This document shows, one piece after another, positions 1-7,744 of a DNA stretch of 43,431 nucleotides. A program made the position numbers and the translations under genes. The stretch comes from Bacillota bacterium (lineage in GTDB: Bacteria; Bacillota; Clostridia; Acetivibrionales; DTU013): positions 1 to 43,431 of the forward strand of contig JAEYRB010000020.1 in assembly GCA_023409735.1 (NCBI GenBank), given 5' to 3'. Position 1 is the first letter of the stretch, and every line of letters begins with the position of its first letter. The notes beneath the pieces are model-generated. The model saw only the letters and a list, made by a program, of their open reading frames with translations. It did no database searches and was not told where the DNA came from.

Positions 1-177
1 TCAAGCAATACGGCAATTATTAAGGACATATTTTTTCCTACTCTTTATCACTTACCTAAAGAACTTTTGGCATGTTAACAATTGATATATTTCATAATGC
101 GTTAGGTTCACAGCTCTATATGTATACCCTGTGCAAATATTTGACAGATCCGACTTTTCGGACAGTCCGACCAAACT

Positions 178-211
178 AAAAAGTCACCATATGTGGTGGC
201 TTTTTTAGTTT
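178..211. terminator. Bidirectional intrinsic terminator
   Basis: The arms AAAAGTCACCA and TGGTGGCTTTT pair around a TATG loop, with an A-run on one side and a T-run on the other, so it could work in both directions. On the minus strand it lies directly after a tRNA-3'-end-like sequence (225-239), the position a tRNA gene terminator would occupy. Confidence 0.7.
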
Positions 212-224
212 GCGTTTTTCAGAG

Positions 225-365
225 AAGGGATTCGAACCTTGCGGCACGAGCGTTGCGTAAGGTGCTAAATGCACGTTTCGCAGCGAGTGCGCGAGGACGC
301 TGGGGAGCTCATGTCCGAGCGGGTAGCGCAGCAAGCTATGGCATTGCGGCGCGTCGAATCCCTTC
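225..365. repeat. GC-rich structured segment bounded by tRNA-end-like inverted repeats
   Basis: The 12-mer GAAGGGATTCGA (225-236) recurs as its exact reverse complement TCGAATCCCTTC (354-365). Both resemble the T-arm and 3' acceptor strand of tRNAs (GGTTCGAATCCC...), pointing outward, and each is followed outward by an intrinsic terminator (178-211 and 384-411). The interior is clearly more GC-rich than the flanks and contains nested pairing: GTGC/GCAC inside GCGTTGCG/CGCAGCG near 250-285, and a tRNA-D-arm-like GTCCGAGCGG near 313. No complete tRNA cloverleaf could be assembled. The 69-codon ORFs across it on both strands look incidental. It may be an interspersed tRNA-derived element or a structured RNA. 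Confidence 0.5.
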
Positions 366-383
366 GGGCGCACAAATTTTACC

Positions 384-411
384 AAAAAACCCGCTATTTT
401 AGCGGGTTTTT
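384..411 (+). terminator. Intrinsic terminator
   Basis: A perfect 10-bp stem AAAACCCGCT/AGCGGGTTTT with a 5-nt loop runs into a T-run on the plus strand. It follows directly on the right tRNA-end-like repeat, so plus-strand transcription through the 225-365 segment would end here. Confidence 0.8.
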
Positions 412-902
412 GGCGTGTTTGACGTTTTCATAATTAGGTTTTAGCCTGGCTCAGTAGAATGAGAAATGAAATGTTTCTATGCAAAATATAAAATTGAAAA
501 AACAAAGCAAATTTTTTTAAAACATCCTCCAGCATGCAAAAAGGACTGCATTAAAGCAGCCCTTTAGTCTTGTTAGTCTTAATAGTACTATATAATTCTA
601 ATCGTATAACAGTTAAATCCACTCATAAATATATAAAAATTAGTATTGAATAGTATGTAATAATAGTATACCCAGCGCTAAATCTGCAATGTCCTTGCTT
701 TGCAGAAAAAGAGGTAACAATAATAGTATCTTAGAACTGCCTAATTGTTTATCCGTATAGTATTGGGAATTGCTAATTTATAGTTCCTTTTTACTTTTCC
801 TATATTCCTTTTTACTGCGTTTTCTATATGATCATGGACTTGCGTATTTTTCTACTGATTTCTGCCGCAATTATAAATCTCACATAACGCAGCTGTACCT
901 CT
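412..902. other. Intergenic, no gene seen
   Basis: This is AT-rich DNA without a credible ORF. The one clear structure is the minus-strand terminator at 537-565. The plus-strand ORF at 770-1075 is antisense to the tocopherol-cyclase gene, has no ribosome site and resembles nothing known. Confidence 0.5.
537..565 (-). terminator. Intrinsic terminator (minus strand)
   Basis: The arms AAGGACTGC/GCAGCCCTT (one wobble pair) enclose a 6-nt loop. Read on the minus strand the hairpin is followed by CCTTTTTGC. It probably ends transcripts from the gene at 903-1721, about 340 nt upstream on that strand. Confidence 0.6.
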
Positions 903-1721
903 TTACAGCATCGCTTCATATACTGCATGCTCACTGGAGAGATCAAAAATCAGCTTGTCACCATCCCAAAGTCTTACCCGTGCAAGAGCATTGCAGCTTT
1001 CCCTTATATTTCCTGACATTCTTCCTTTCACCGGTGAACGTAAAGTATGATTCAATTCACTTGGACAAATATTGATCTCCAGAAGAAGCTTTCCCTGTAA
1101 CAGCTTAATATGATCGGCACGAGCCTCAAGGATCCGTACTCCATAATATGTGGCAAGTCGGTATTCCTTACCTTGATAAACAATAGCACAAAGACAGCCT
1201 TTAAAAGAAAACATGCAAAATGGAATATGTGCAATTGAAACCATTACCGCACATGGTTCGCTAAAATCGTTACATTGCATCCAAAGGTATGATCGTGGAA
1301 ATGACCGTCCGCTATCTTTCTCAATATATCCCAGCCCCATATCAAAACACCTGTCAACGCCATCTATCTCGATACTTCCTTTTAGTGAATGCGACATGCT
1401 GACTACACCATGACGGCACTGCATTGGCAAATGACTAAAAGGTCCCATAATATCTGAATGCAATGGGACAAGGTTATAATAATCAATTCGCCCTTGTACA
1501 CCCGGCAGATCAATTTCAACTCCTGACGGAGTGAAGACACAATTGTCAGCGTAAATGTTATCTTTTTTAACCGTAAGCTGCTGTACATCGAATTGTCTCG
1601 ATCCGGTTGATGTAATCATTTGAATAAACGAACCGCTCTGAGATCTTCCCGGAATGAATGCAAGCATATAATCCTTCACTTGATGCTTAAAGTACCAGCC
1701 TTCAAAGCCTCTGTTCCACAT
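903..1721 (-). CDS. Tocopherol cyclase family protein (PF14249-like)
   Basis: The N-terminus has the family hallmark RGFEGWYFKHQ, and short beta-rich segments run through the protein (SGVEIDLPG, GYIEKDSGRSFPRSYLW), as in tocopherol-cyclase/CrtC-like double beta-barrels. Plant and cyanobacterial members cyclise prenylated quinols. The substrate of the anaerobic bacterial members is not known, so no reaction is assigned. An in-frame GTG at 1727 abuts the GAGGT ribosome site, whereas the ATG at 1721 sits about 5 nt after GAGGTG, so the ATG (272 aa) is chosen. The gene looks monocistronic and probably ends at the terminator near 540. Family confidence is good, function is open. Confidence 0.75.
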   Translation of the reverse strand: MWNRGFEGWYFKHQVKDYMLAFIPGRSQSGSFIQMITSTGSRQFDVQQLTVKKDNIYADNCVFTPSGVEIDLPGVQGRIDYYNLVPLHSDIMGPFSHLPMQCRHGVVSMSHSLKGSIEIDGVDRCFDMGLGYIEKDSGRSFPRSYLWMQCNDFSEPCAVMVSIAHIPFCMFSFKGCLCAIVYQGKEYRLATYYGVRILEARADHIKLLQGKLLLEINICPSELNHTLRSPVKGRMSGNIRESCNALARVRLWDGDKLIFDLSSEHAVYEAML

Positions 1722-1944
1722 TTCCACACCTCACTAATTGGTTATAAAACAGGTATTTTGCTCTACAAAACGACTAAAGTGTTATAAGGCTTCACTTATT
1801 GCGCCGTCCTGAATTAGTATTTAGCAAAATAAATCCCTTGTTTAATAATACTCACTCAGTAATTTTTACCGTTTTAGCAGAATATAAACCAAAGGAATTT
1901 CTACTGCATTTAAATTTTCCCCATTAATCGCCCACAAAGGCCTT

Positions 1945-2011
1945 GAATAAAATTCTCGGGGGCATCGTGCCTTCGAGACTTTTTGCTGTAGACCGGAGGT
2001 ACAACACCAAT
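1945..2011. repeat. Dispersed intergenic repeat, copy A
   Basis: A 10-bp hairpin (TCTCGGGGGC/GCCTTCGAGA, two G-T pairs) is followed by CTTTTTG and then the conserved core GCTGTAGACCGGAGGTACAA. It closely matches copy B (2258-2326), shares the core with copy C (21557-21592) and is related to the more divergent copy D (30861-30920). On the plus strand the hairpin plus T-run resembles an intrinsic terminator, but no plus-strand gene precedes it. Confidence 0.7.
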
Positions 2012-2019
2012 ATACAGAG

Positions 2020-2245
2020 AACAGGGGTTAAGCTGGGTACATGCAGCTTGTGAAGGAACATTAGTGGCTGTGAAGTAATGGCGAAGCTGGAATGTGGTAC
2101 AAGGAACTACAAGGTGCACCACGGATGGTGCAGCCGCCGGTGTATAGCCAGGGATGGCGCACCGGCGCACAAATTGTAGCAAGCCTTACTTACTACAGCC
2201 TGTTATGATACGGAATTCAGCTGCGGTATCAGCTCAACCCCTGTT
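2020..2245. repeat. Long-loop inverted repeat between repeat copies A and B
   Basis: AACAGGGGTTAAGCT (2020-2034) pairs with AGCTCAACCCCTGTT (2231-2245), 14 of 15 positions matching, around about 195 nt. The loop is fairly GC-rich and has no convincing ORF. In copies B, C and D a short hairpin occupies this same place right after the core repeat, so this may be the equivalent hairpin with an insertion in its loop. Confidence 0.5.
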
Positions 2246-2257
2246 TGATTCCCATAT

Positions 2258-2326
2258 GAATAAAATTCTCGGGGCTTCAAGCTCTCCTCGAGACATTTTG
2301 CTGTAGACCGGAGGTACAACGCCAAT
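2258..2326. repeat. Dispersed intergenic repeat, copy B
   Basis: Same architecture as copy A: hairpin TCTCGGGG/CCTCGAGA, then TTTTG and the core CTGTAGACCGGAGGTACAAC. It lies between the terminator of the Fpg-like gene (2333-2362) and copy A. Confidence 0.7.
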
Positions 2327-2362
2327 AACACAAAACCTCAAGCTATAAGAGACTTGAGGTTT
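2326..2362 (-). terminator. Intrinsic terminator of the Fpg-like gene
   Basis: A perfect 10-bp stem AAACCTCAAG/CTTGAGGTTT has a 10-nt loop and is followed on the minus strand by TTTTGTGTTATT. It lies 114 nt after the stop codon of the Fpg-like gene. Confidence 0.7.
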
Positions 2363-2475
2363 ATCATCTGAATATTGAGGCTTTCAACATTTCTGACAGG
2401 TTCTATATACTTTTCCCTAGGTTCCATAAATAAGCAATTATGTGTTCACTCCTTGCGACCGACCCATTAGGCCAT

Positions 2476-3294
2476 TCATAACGGCTGGCAATGTGGACAG
2501 TAATAAACAGATCCCCCAAGATAAGCTTCCTTTGTGACAGTGCCTCCGCAGGACGGGCAGCCGTTGGTAAGCGCATTCTTCGACATTTTTGTAATATAAC
2601 CACCGGTATTGCCGTAAAGATCTTTTTCGGTGTCACGTCCGCCATTCTCGGTCATATCATGTAAAACAGACATCATGCAGGAAAGCAGCTTGTCAGTATC
2701 ATACTTTGACAGAGTACTAAGCTTGCGTTTGGGATGAAGCCCTGCTGAAAACAGGATATCCTGCGCAGTCCCATTCCCTATACCGGGAAATCGCTGCTCA
2801 GTTGCAATAAGGGCTTTTGCGCTCAGATTCGGTTTACTTCCGGCAAGCACTTTTTCAAAATGCTCCTCAAATCCCGGCGAAAACGGAGAAAATGATTGCT
2901 TACTTTTCAGATAGTATTCATTGTCATAGCTGCCATCATGCAGAACAATACCGCCATACATTGCTACAGTAAATAAAAGCGCCGTATTATCAGTGAACTC
3001 TACAAGAAGCTGATAGTCCTTCGGTTTGTTCTCTGCATTAATCAGGCGTATATTCACACCGTCGTTGATGCAAAGCCTGTACTTATTCTCAAATAATAAT
3101 TCAACATAGATACCAAATGCAGAGGAAGCATATACCCTGCTGCCCTTTATTTTTTCAGCATAATCTGACGGCTCTCCATTGAACCAGCAAAACTTGTGCG
3201 GCTTAGTAGGAGGCAGCACACTTGAAACGGTCTTTCCGACGACTGCCTTATTTAATTGCTCCGCCAGTGTCAACGCTTCAGGTAGTTCAATCAT
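2476..3294 (-). CDS. Fpg/Nei-family DNA glycosylase, atypical N-terminus
   Basis: The fold is that of formamidopyrimidine-DNA glycosylase/endonuclease VIII: an N-terminal ELPEA motif, a helix-two-turn-helix region (GIGNGTAQDILFSAGLHPKRK, shown here as a motif region) and a C-terminal C4 zinc finger (CPSCGG...YYCPHC). These enzymes excise oxidised bases and nick the abasic site. Normally the residue after Met is the catalytic Pro (MPELPE); here the start reads MIELPEAL, so the nucleophilic Pro is replaced by Ile. ATG 3294 is preferred over an upstream in-frame start at 3336 because AGGAAG lies 4-5 nt before it and because it gives the family N-terminus (272 aa). It may be a branch with altered or no lyase activity. 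Confidence 0.8.
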   Translation of the reverse strand: MIELPEALTLAEQLNKAVVGKTVSSVLPPTKPHKFCWFNGEPSDYAEKIKGSRVYASSAFGIYVELLFENKYRLCINDGVNIRLINAENKPKDYQLLVEFTDNTALLFTVAMYGGIVLHDGSYDNEYYLKSKQSFSPFSPGFEEHFEKVLAGSKPNLSAKALIATEQRFPGIGNGTAQDILFSAGLHPKRKLSTLSKYDTDKLLSCMMSVLHDMTENGGRDTEKDLYGNTGGYITKMSKNALTNGCPSCGGTVTKEAYLGGSVYYCPHCQPL

Positions 3295-3452
3295 TATACT
3301 TCCTATCCTTTCAGTGTGGTAATTTACCGAACCCACACACTCATACAGACATTATTCATGTGACCAACAGATGCACTACATTATAGCAAATCTATGTGTT
3401 AGTACTACTCCTACTGAAATCCCATTTATCAACTTAAGGCAGACAATTGCCC

Positions 3453-5093
3453 CTACCTCTTAATCTTTTTTGAAGTAGTCTTGTCGAATTCCTTGTCACG
3501 AACAATTACCTTTGTAATCTGCTTATAAATCGGCAGCTCGCGACATGCCTTCCTGATATCCTTGAGCATCTCTGCAGGTGTTCTCGATTCATTGAGGAAC
3601 ACTTCAGCCATCAGGGAGCTTTCTTCACCCTTATCATCTATCAGTGCACGGACTACTACCTCAGAGACATAATCAATTCCCTGTATATATTCTTCTATTT
3701 CTTCAGGATATATGTTTTTACCGTTTTTAAGAACAATGATATTTTTCTTTCTTCCGGTGATGACAAGCTGATCAAAGTCATTAATATAGCCATAGTCGCC
3801 TGTGTAGAACCAACCGTCCTTCAGAACCTCAGCAGTCTTTTCAGGCTGCTTGTAATAGCCAAGCATGACAACATCGCCCTTAACGCAGATCTCGCCAATG
3901 CCCTCCTCATTAGGGCTGTCGATCCTCCAATCAATGCAGCGCAGCTTGATTCCTGCTGTACGATAGTCGTTAAATTTATCGTGATTAGCACAAACCAATG
4001 GTGAACACTCAGTAATACCATATCCATTGATCAGGCTAATGCCTATATCATCGAAGAACTTGCCAATCTCCGGACGTATAGGTGCTCCTCCGCAGACAAT
4101 TTTTCTCAGTCTTCCGCCAAATGCTTTATGTACCGACTTGAAGAAAAGCTTCCTAAGGTCGATGCCAACCTTGCGTAAACGGCCGCTGACTGCAATCATC
4201 TTATTGAATACCTTTTCCTTACCTGATTCTTTTACAGTCTTTTGTATCCTTGTATAGAACACCTCAGCAAACGCCGGAACCAAGTATATATAAGAAGGTT
4301 TAAAAATCTGAAGATTTTTCAGCACTGCATTAAGGCTATCATTAATGCAAATAGTTGAGTGATGATGAATTGAAACCAGTAGGCCGCTAACTGCCTCATA
4401 AGTATGGTGGTACGGTAATACAGAAAGACAAGTGTCAAAAACTGTTGATACCTGAAGGCCATAATATACGCTTGATACAAGATTATGCTCAGACAGCATC
4501 ACACCCTTAGCCACACCTGTCGTACCTGACGTGTATACCAGCATTTTCAGTGCATTCGGATCGCTTGTCATAGAATTGTATACCGAGCTGTCACAGGTCT
4601 TGCCGTATTCTACCAGCTTGTCAAAGGATTTGAAAGTGCCGCTGTCTTCTGTACGATCTAGCCCCACATACATTTTAACATTTGGGAGCTTGTCAACATT
4701 GTCCATAAAAAGCTCTTCATGAGCCTTTGTATAAAAAACAACGCTGCTTTCACTCTCATTAAGTATGTGAAAAATATCATTTGGGGGAAGTTCCTTGTCT
4801 ACAGGAACAAATACTCCTGCACTCTTCAGAGCAGTCAGGTAGGTCACGATCCATTTGTAGCTGTTAGGGCCAATACATGCTATATGCTTATCTCCATAAC
4901 CCAATTGTGTCAACGCTGACCCCAGCCAGATAACCTCCTGCACAAACTCAGAATAGGTAACCGATATAATCCCCTTGTCCTCTTTGTATTTAAAAGCAAC
5001 TTGATCACCGGCTTCTTTTACTGCCATATCAAGCATTTCCTTAATGCTATTAAATTTAGTGACTTCATAATATGGGTATATCCGTTTTGACAT
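3453..5093 (-). CDS. AMP-dependent acyl-CoA synthetase-like ligase
   Basis: This 546-aa ANL-superfamily enzyme activates a carboxylate with ATP, normally forming an acyl-CoA. The P-loop-like motif YTSGTTGVAKGVMLSEHN is near residue 188, the A5 motif GYGITECSP in the middle, the hinge YTGDYGYIND and GRKKNIIVLKNGKNIYPEEI near residues 430-460, and the catalytic lysine region TTSKKIKR at the C-terminus. All core motifs are present, so it should be active. It looks most like long-chain fatty-acid CoA ligases, but chain length cannot be read from sequence. The glycosyltransferase upstream on the same strand (5412-6791) suggests a lipid or glycolipid context, although 318 nt separate them and co-transcription is uncertain. 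Confidence 0.85.
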   Translation of the reverse strand: MSKRIYPYYEVTKFNSIKEMLDMAVKEAGDQVAFKYKEDKGIISVTYSEFVQEVIWLGSALTQLGYGDKHIACIGPNSYKWIVTYLTALKSAGVFVPVDKELPPNDIFHILNESESSVVFYTKAHEELFMDNVDKLPNVKMYVGLDRTEDSGTFKSFDKLVEYGKTCDSSVYNSMTSDPNALKMLVYTSGTTGVAKGVMLSEHNLVSSVYYGLQVSTVFDTCLSVLPYHHTYEAVSGLLVSIHHHSTICINDSLNAVLKNLQIFKPSYIYLVPAFAEVFYTRIQKTVKESGKEKVFNKMIAVSGRLRKVGIDLRKLFFKSVHKAFGGRLRKIVCGGAPIRPEIGKFFDDIGISLINGYGITECSPLVCANHDKFNDYRTAGIKLRCIDWRIDSPNEEGIGEICVKGDVVMLGYYKQPEKTAEVLKDGWFYTGDYGYINDFDQLVITGRKKNIIVLKNGKNIYPEEIEEYIQGIDYVSEVVVRALIDDKGEESSLMAEVFLNESRTPAEMLKDIRKACRELPIYKQITKVIVRDKEFDKTTSKKIKR

Positions 5094-5411
5094 TAGGCAC
5101 CACCCTTTCCTTTAGTTATATTAAGTATATTGTTATCTCTTTATAGAATTTAAAATACCAAATAATTAACAACTTGCTGCCGGAAACACCTGCAACTTTT
5201 AAGTACGGATTTTTAATCTTCCTTATCAAATATGTACTTATTTGACCTTAAAGTATCACATCTTTGTCGGCCTGTTATACATGCAGGCAATACAGCAAAT
5301 GTGCCTTATATTTATTTCCTTATCATGTCTTGTAACATTAAGTACTCTTGTTAATTATTCTATCATATGCATAAAAAAATCCAAGCATTAGATAATAAAA
5401 TCTCAATATTT
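5094..5411. other. Intergenic, probable promoter region of the acyl-CoA ligase
   Basis: This 318-nt AT-rich gap has no ORF with a ribosome site. It should contain the minus-strand promoter of the ligase, but no single -35/-10 pair stands out. AAGGGTGG near 5101-5112 is the ribosome site. Confidence 0.4.
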
Positions 5412-6791
5412 TCAAAGGTATCTATCAAGGTAATCCTGTATTTTCTCATATTGTTTTTTAATGTCCTCTTGAAATAGCTTTTTTGCACTAGCAAGAGCTT
5501 TTGATTCCTTAAACAGTTCAGGCGCTGCTGCTGAGAAAACAGCATTATTCGTCGTTCGAACCTTGTCCAAACCCTTGTAAATATCACCAAGCAGTTTAAA
5601 TGTAGAATCAAAATCAGCATGACTTCTCACTACATGCTTATTTTTATACTTTATTATCAACTCATTATAATAGCCAACAGCTCTATCAACACTCTGCTCC
5701 CATGAACAATATAGGTCCCTTCCAGCATTAGCGCCAAGCTCCTTTAACCTTGATCTATTATTAGCTATGCAGACGAGTGCCTGAGTCATGGCTTCAGCAT
5801 TTTCTTCAATAAGAATCCCGTTTCTTCCGTCAGTAATGCCTTCTGCGGCACAGCTGCCCTTGATCAATACACTTGCGAGAGAACAGGCCGCTGCCTCTCT
5901 CACCACAATACCATTTGTGTCAAACGTAGATGGAAAAAGAAATAGATCCGACAGGCTGTACCATTGACGCAGAATTTCCCGGTCATGGATAGCACCGGTA
6001 AAAATACATTCCTGTGAAAGGCCAATCTCATGAGTGTAGGACTCAATTTCATTTCTGTCTATACCATCCCCCACAAAAACCATCTTAAAAGCATGTCCCG
6101 ATTTCTTAAGTCCCAATAATCCATCAAGAATAATGCGTGTTCCCTTATACCACATGAGGCGGCCAACAAATAGAAATAGTGGAACATCATCAATAAGGTC
6201 GTATTTTCGGCTGAGTTCCTTAGTTATAGATATTGGTACAGGCCCCTTCGGAAGATCAACACCGTTCTCCATAATGCGGTATTCACCCTGATATCCCAAG
6301 CCCTTCAGATTTTCCCCTGCGCCATGACTAACCACCCATACCTCATCACATGCCTCAATGTTCTTAACAAGTAGGTTTATAGCCTTTTCCTGAATGATTT
6401 TCAGCTTTAAAGCTTTTTTAATGTCTATATCAAACTTCGTATGATAAGTAAAAACTACCGGAACCTCTGCAACCTCCCTTAGCTGCCTTGCGAGGAGCAG
6501 AGACGCAACAGGACAATGGCTGTGAATTATTTCCGGATTATGTCCCTTCAGCTTATGCATTGTCGCAAAAGAGAAGGGATACCCGGCACGATAGCCCACA
6601 AGCCCGCTTGTATCAACGCTCGGATACCGTACTACATCAAAAGGATATTCATCAATAATACCCGGATAATCAGGAGTAGCCACAACAGCATTTCCATATT
6701 TCCTTTGAATTATAGCCGCATAATTCAAAACAGCGTTTGCAACTCCGTCAATTAATGGTGGAAAAGAGTCGTTGGTCAAACACACATTCAT
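5412..6791 (-). CDS. Glycosyltransferase family 4 (GT-B)
   Basis: This is a retaining GT4 enzyme of about 459 aa, which transfers a sugar from a nucleotide-sugar donor. The N-terminal acceptor domain starts MNVCLTNDSFPPLIDGVANA. The middle contains IHSHCPVASLLLARQL and VFTYHTKFD, and the C-terminal donor domain has FVGRLMWYKG and the E-x7-E region (FPSTFDTNGIVVREAAACSL). The pattern resembles diacylglycerol glucosyl- and mannosyltransferases. About 70 C-terminal residues are rich in Lys and Glu and probably helical. ATG 6791 is chosen because it begins at the family N-terminus; the upstream 15 codons of the longer frame look unrelated. The acceptor is inferred only by family resemblance. Confidence 0.8.
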   Translation of the reverse strand: MNVCLTNDSFPPLIDGVANAVLNYAAIIQRKYGNAVVATPDYPGIIDEYPFDVVRYPSVDTSGLVGYRAGYPFSFATMHKLKGHNPEIIHSHCPVASLLLARQLREVAEVPVVFTYHTKFDIDIKKALKLKIIQEKAINLLVKNIEACDEVWVVSHGAGENLKGLGYQGEYRIMENGVDLPKGPVPISITKELSRKYDLIDDVPLFLFVGRLMWYKGTRIILDGLLGLKKSGHAFKMVFVGDGIDRNEIESYTHEIGLSQECIFTGAIHDREILRQWYSLSDLFLFPSTFDTNGIVVREAAACSLASVLIKGSCAAEGITDGRNGILIEENAEAMTQALVCIANNRSRLKELGANAGRDLYCSWEQSVDRAVGYYNELIIKYKNKHVVRSHADFDSTFKLLGDIYKGLDKVRTTNNAVFSAAAPELFKESKALASAKKLFQEDIKKQYEKIQDYLDRYL

Positions 6792-6914
6792 CCTTAATAC
6801 CCTGCTTTTCCAATGTAATGATACAAAAATAGTCAATATCTCATTTCTATTCTATAACACTAAGTATATCTTTTATATCTATAATTTGCAAAATTTAATA
6901 CAAGGCATGTGCAA

Positions 6915-7535
6915 TTACAGTATCATAAGCAACTCAGACGGTTTTCCGAGTGTATAATCCGCCTTAATTCTATCATCCTGCTTTGCACCCCACGCAGCAA
7001 GAGCAAATTCCACTCCTGCATTTGCAGCACACAAATAATCGGAATATGTATCTCCTATGTAAATCGCCTCTGAAGCGCGATATCCTGCTGCTTCAAGCAG
7101 CTTAGTTATCGGCTCCGGATCAGGCTTGTGCCTTTGGGTATCTTCAAAACATATAACAGATGTAAAATATTTTAGGATACTGTTCAATGCAGCATCATTT
7201 GCAACCTCAGATTTATATCTTGATGTAATTATGGAACACTGCAGCCTGCACCTCTTAAGCTCCTCAAGCAGCTCCACGATACCGTCAAATGGCTTCACAT
7301 CCTTGGAGAATACTTCAAATATCCTGGTAAAATAACGGTCGACAGCCTTTTCCACATCTTTTTTAATATACATTGCGATAGCTGTTGTCGTCGGCACTCC
7401 TACAAGGCCTTCCAGCTCTTCGTCAGTCAACTTCCTTCCGAGTCCCTCTGAGATAGCATATTGGTATGTTTCCTTTACAAGATCCGTTGTATCTATTAAA
7501 GTTCCATCTACATCAAATATTATAAGCTTGTACAT
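6915..7535 (-). CDS. HAD-superfamily phosphatase (phosphoglycolate phosphatase-like)
   Basis: The 206-aa protein carries all HAD motifs: nucleophile DVDGT at residues 8-12, motif II Ser/Thr in SIITSRYK, motif III Lys in RHKPDPEP, and motif IV IGDTYSDYLCA. The cap domain is helical, type C1 as in Gph/PpaX. The substrate may be phosphoglycolate, a sugar phosphate or pyrophosphate. AGGAG lies 5 nt before the ATG. The glycosyltransferase follows after 123 nt on the same strand, so they may be co-transcribed. Confidence 0.8.
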   Translation of the reverse strand: MYKLIIFDVDGTLIDTTDLVKETYQYAISEGLGRKLTDEELEGLVGVPTTTAIAMYIKKDVEKAVDRYFTRIFEVFSKDVKPFDGIVELLEELKRCRLQCSIITSRYKSEVANDAALNSILKYFTSVICFEDTQRHKPDPEPITKLLEAAGYRASEAIYIGDTYSDYLCAANAGVEFALAAWGAKQDDRIKADYTLGKPSELLMIL

Positions 7536-7594
7536 TTTATCTCCTGTTATTTATCATAATTACAATCTTTATGTTACTGCTCTAAGGCTTTACT

Positions 7595-7690
7595 TTATGT
7601 CTGTGTCCTATGGTCAATGCTTTGAGTCTTTGCCTTTTGCCTTGCCTGGCCCTTTGTCATGGTTCTTTGCCTTGGGTCTTTGTTTTAAAG
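7595..7690. repeat. Degenerate T/G-rich low-complexity repeat 3' of the ArsR gene
   Basis: Words such as CTTTGCCTTGGGTCTTTG recur irregularly. On the minus strand, the sense strand of the adjacent regulator, the tract is rich in CAAAG words and poor in T. It ends about 55 nt downstream of the ArsR stop codon and resembles the regular 41-bp array downstream of the LacI gene. Confidence 0.5.
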
Positions 7691-7744
7691 GCCATTAACT
7701 CAGGTTCGTTGACGTGAATCTTTCACTTAAGGTCCTTTATTAGG

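Noticed and set aside
176..402. 69-codon ORFs on both strands across the GC-rich segment
   Set aside because: Both have no ribosome site and run through tRNA-like and terminator sequence; they are products of high GC without stops.
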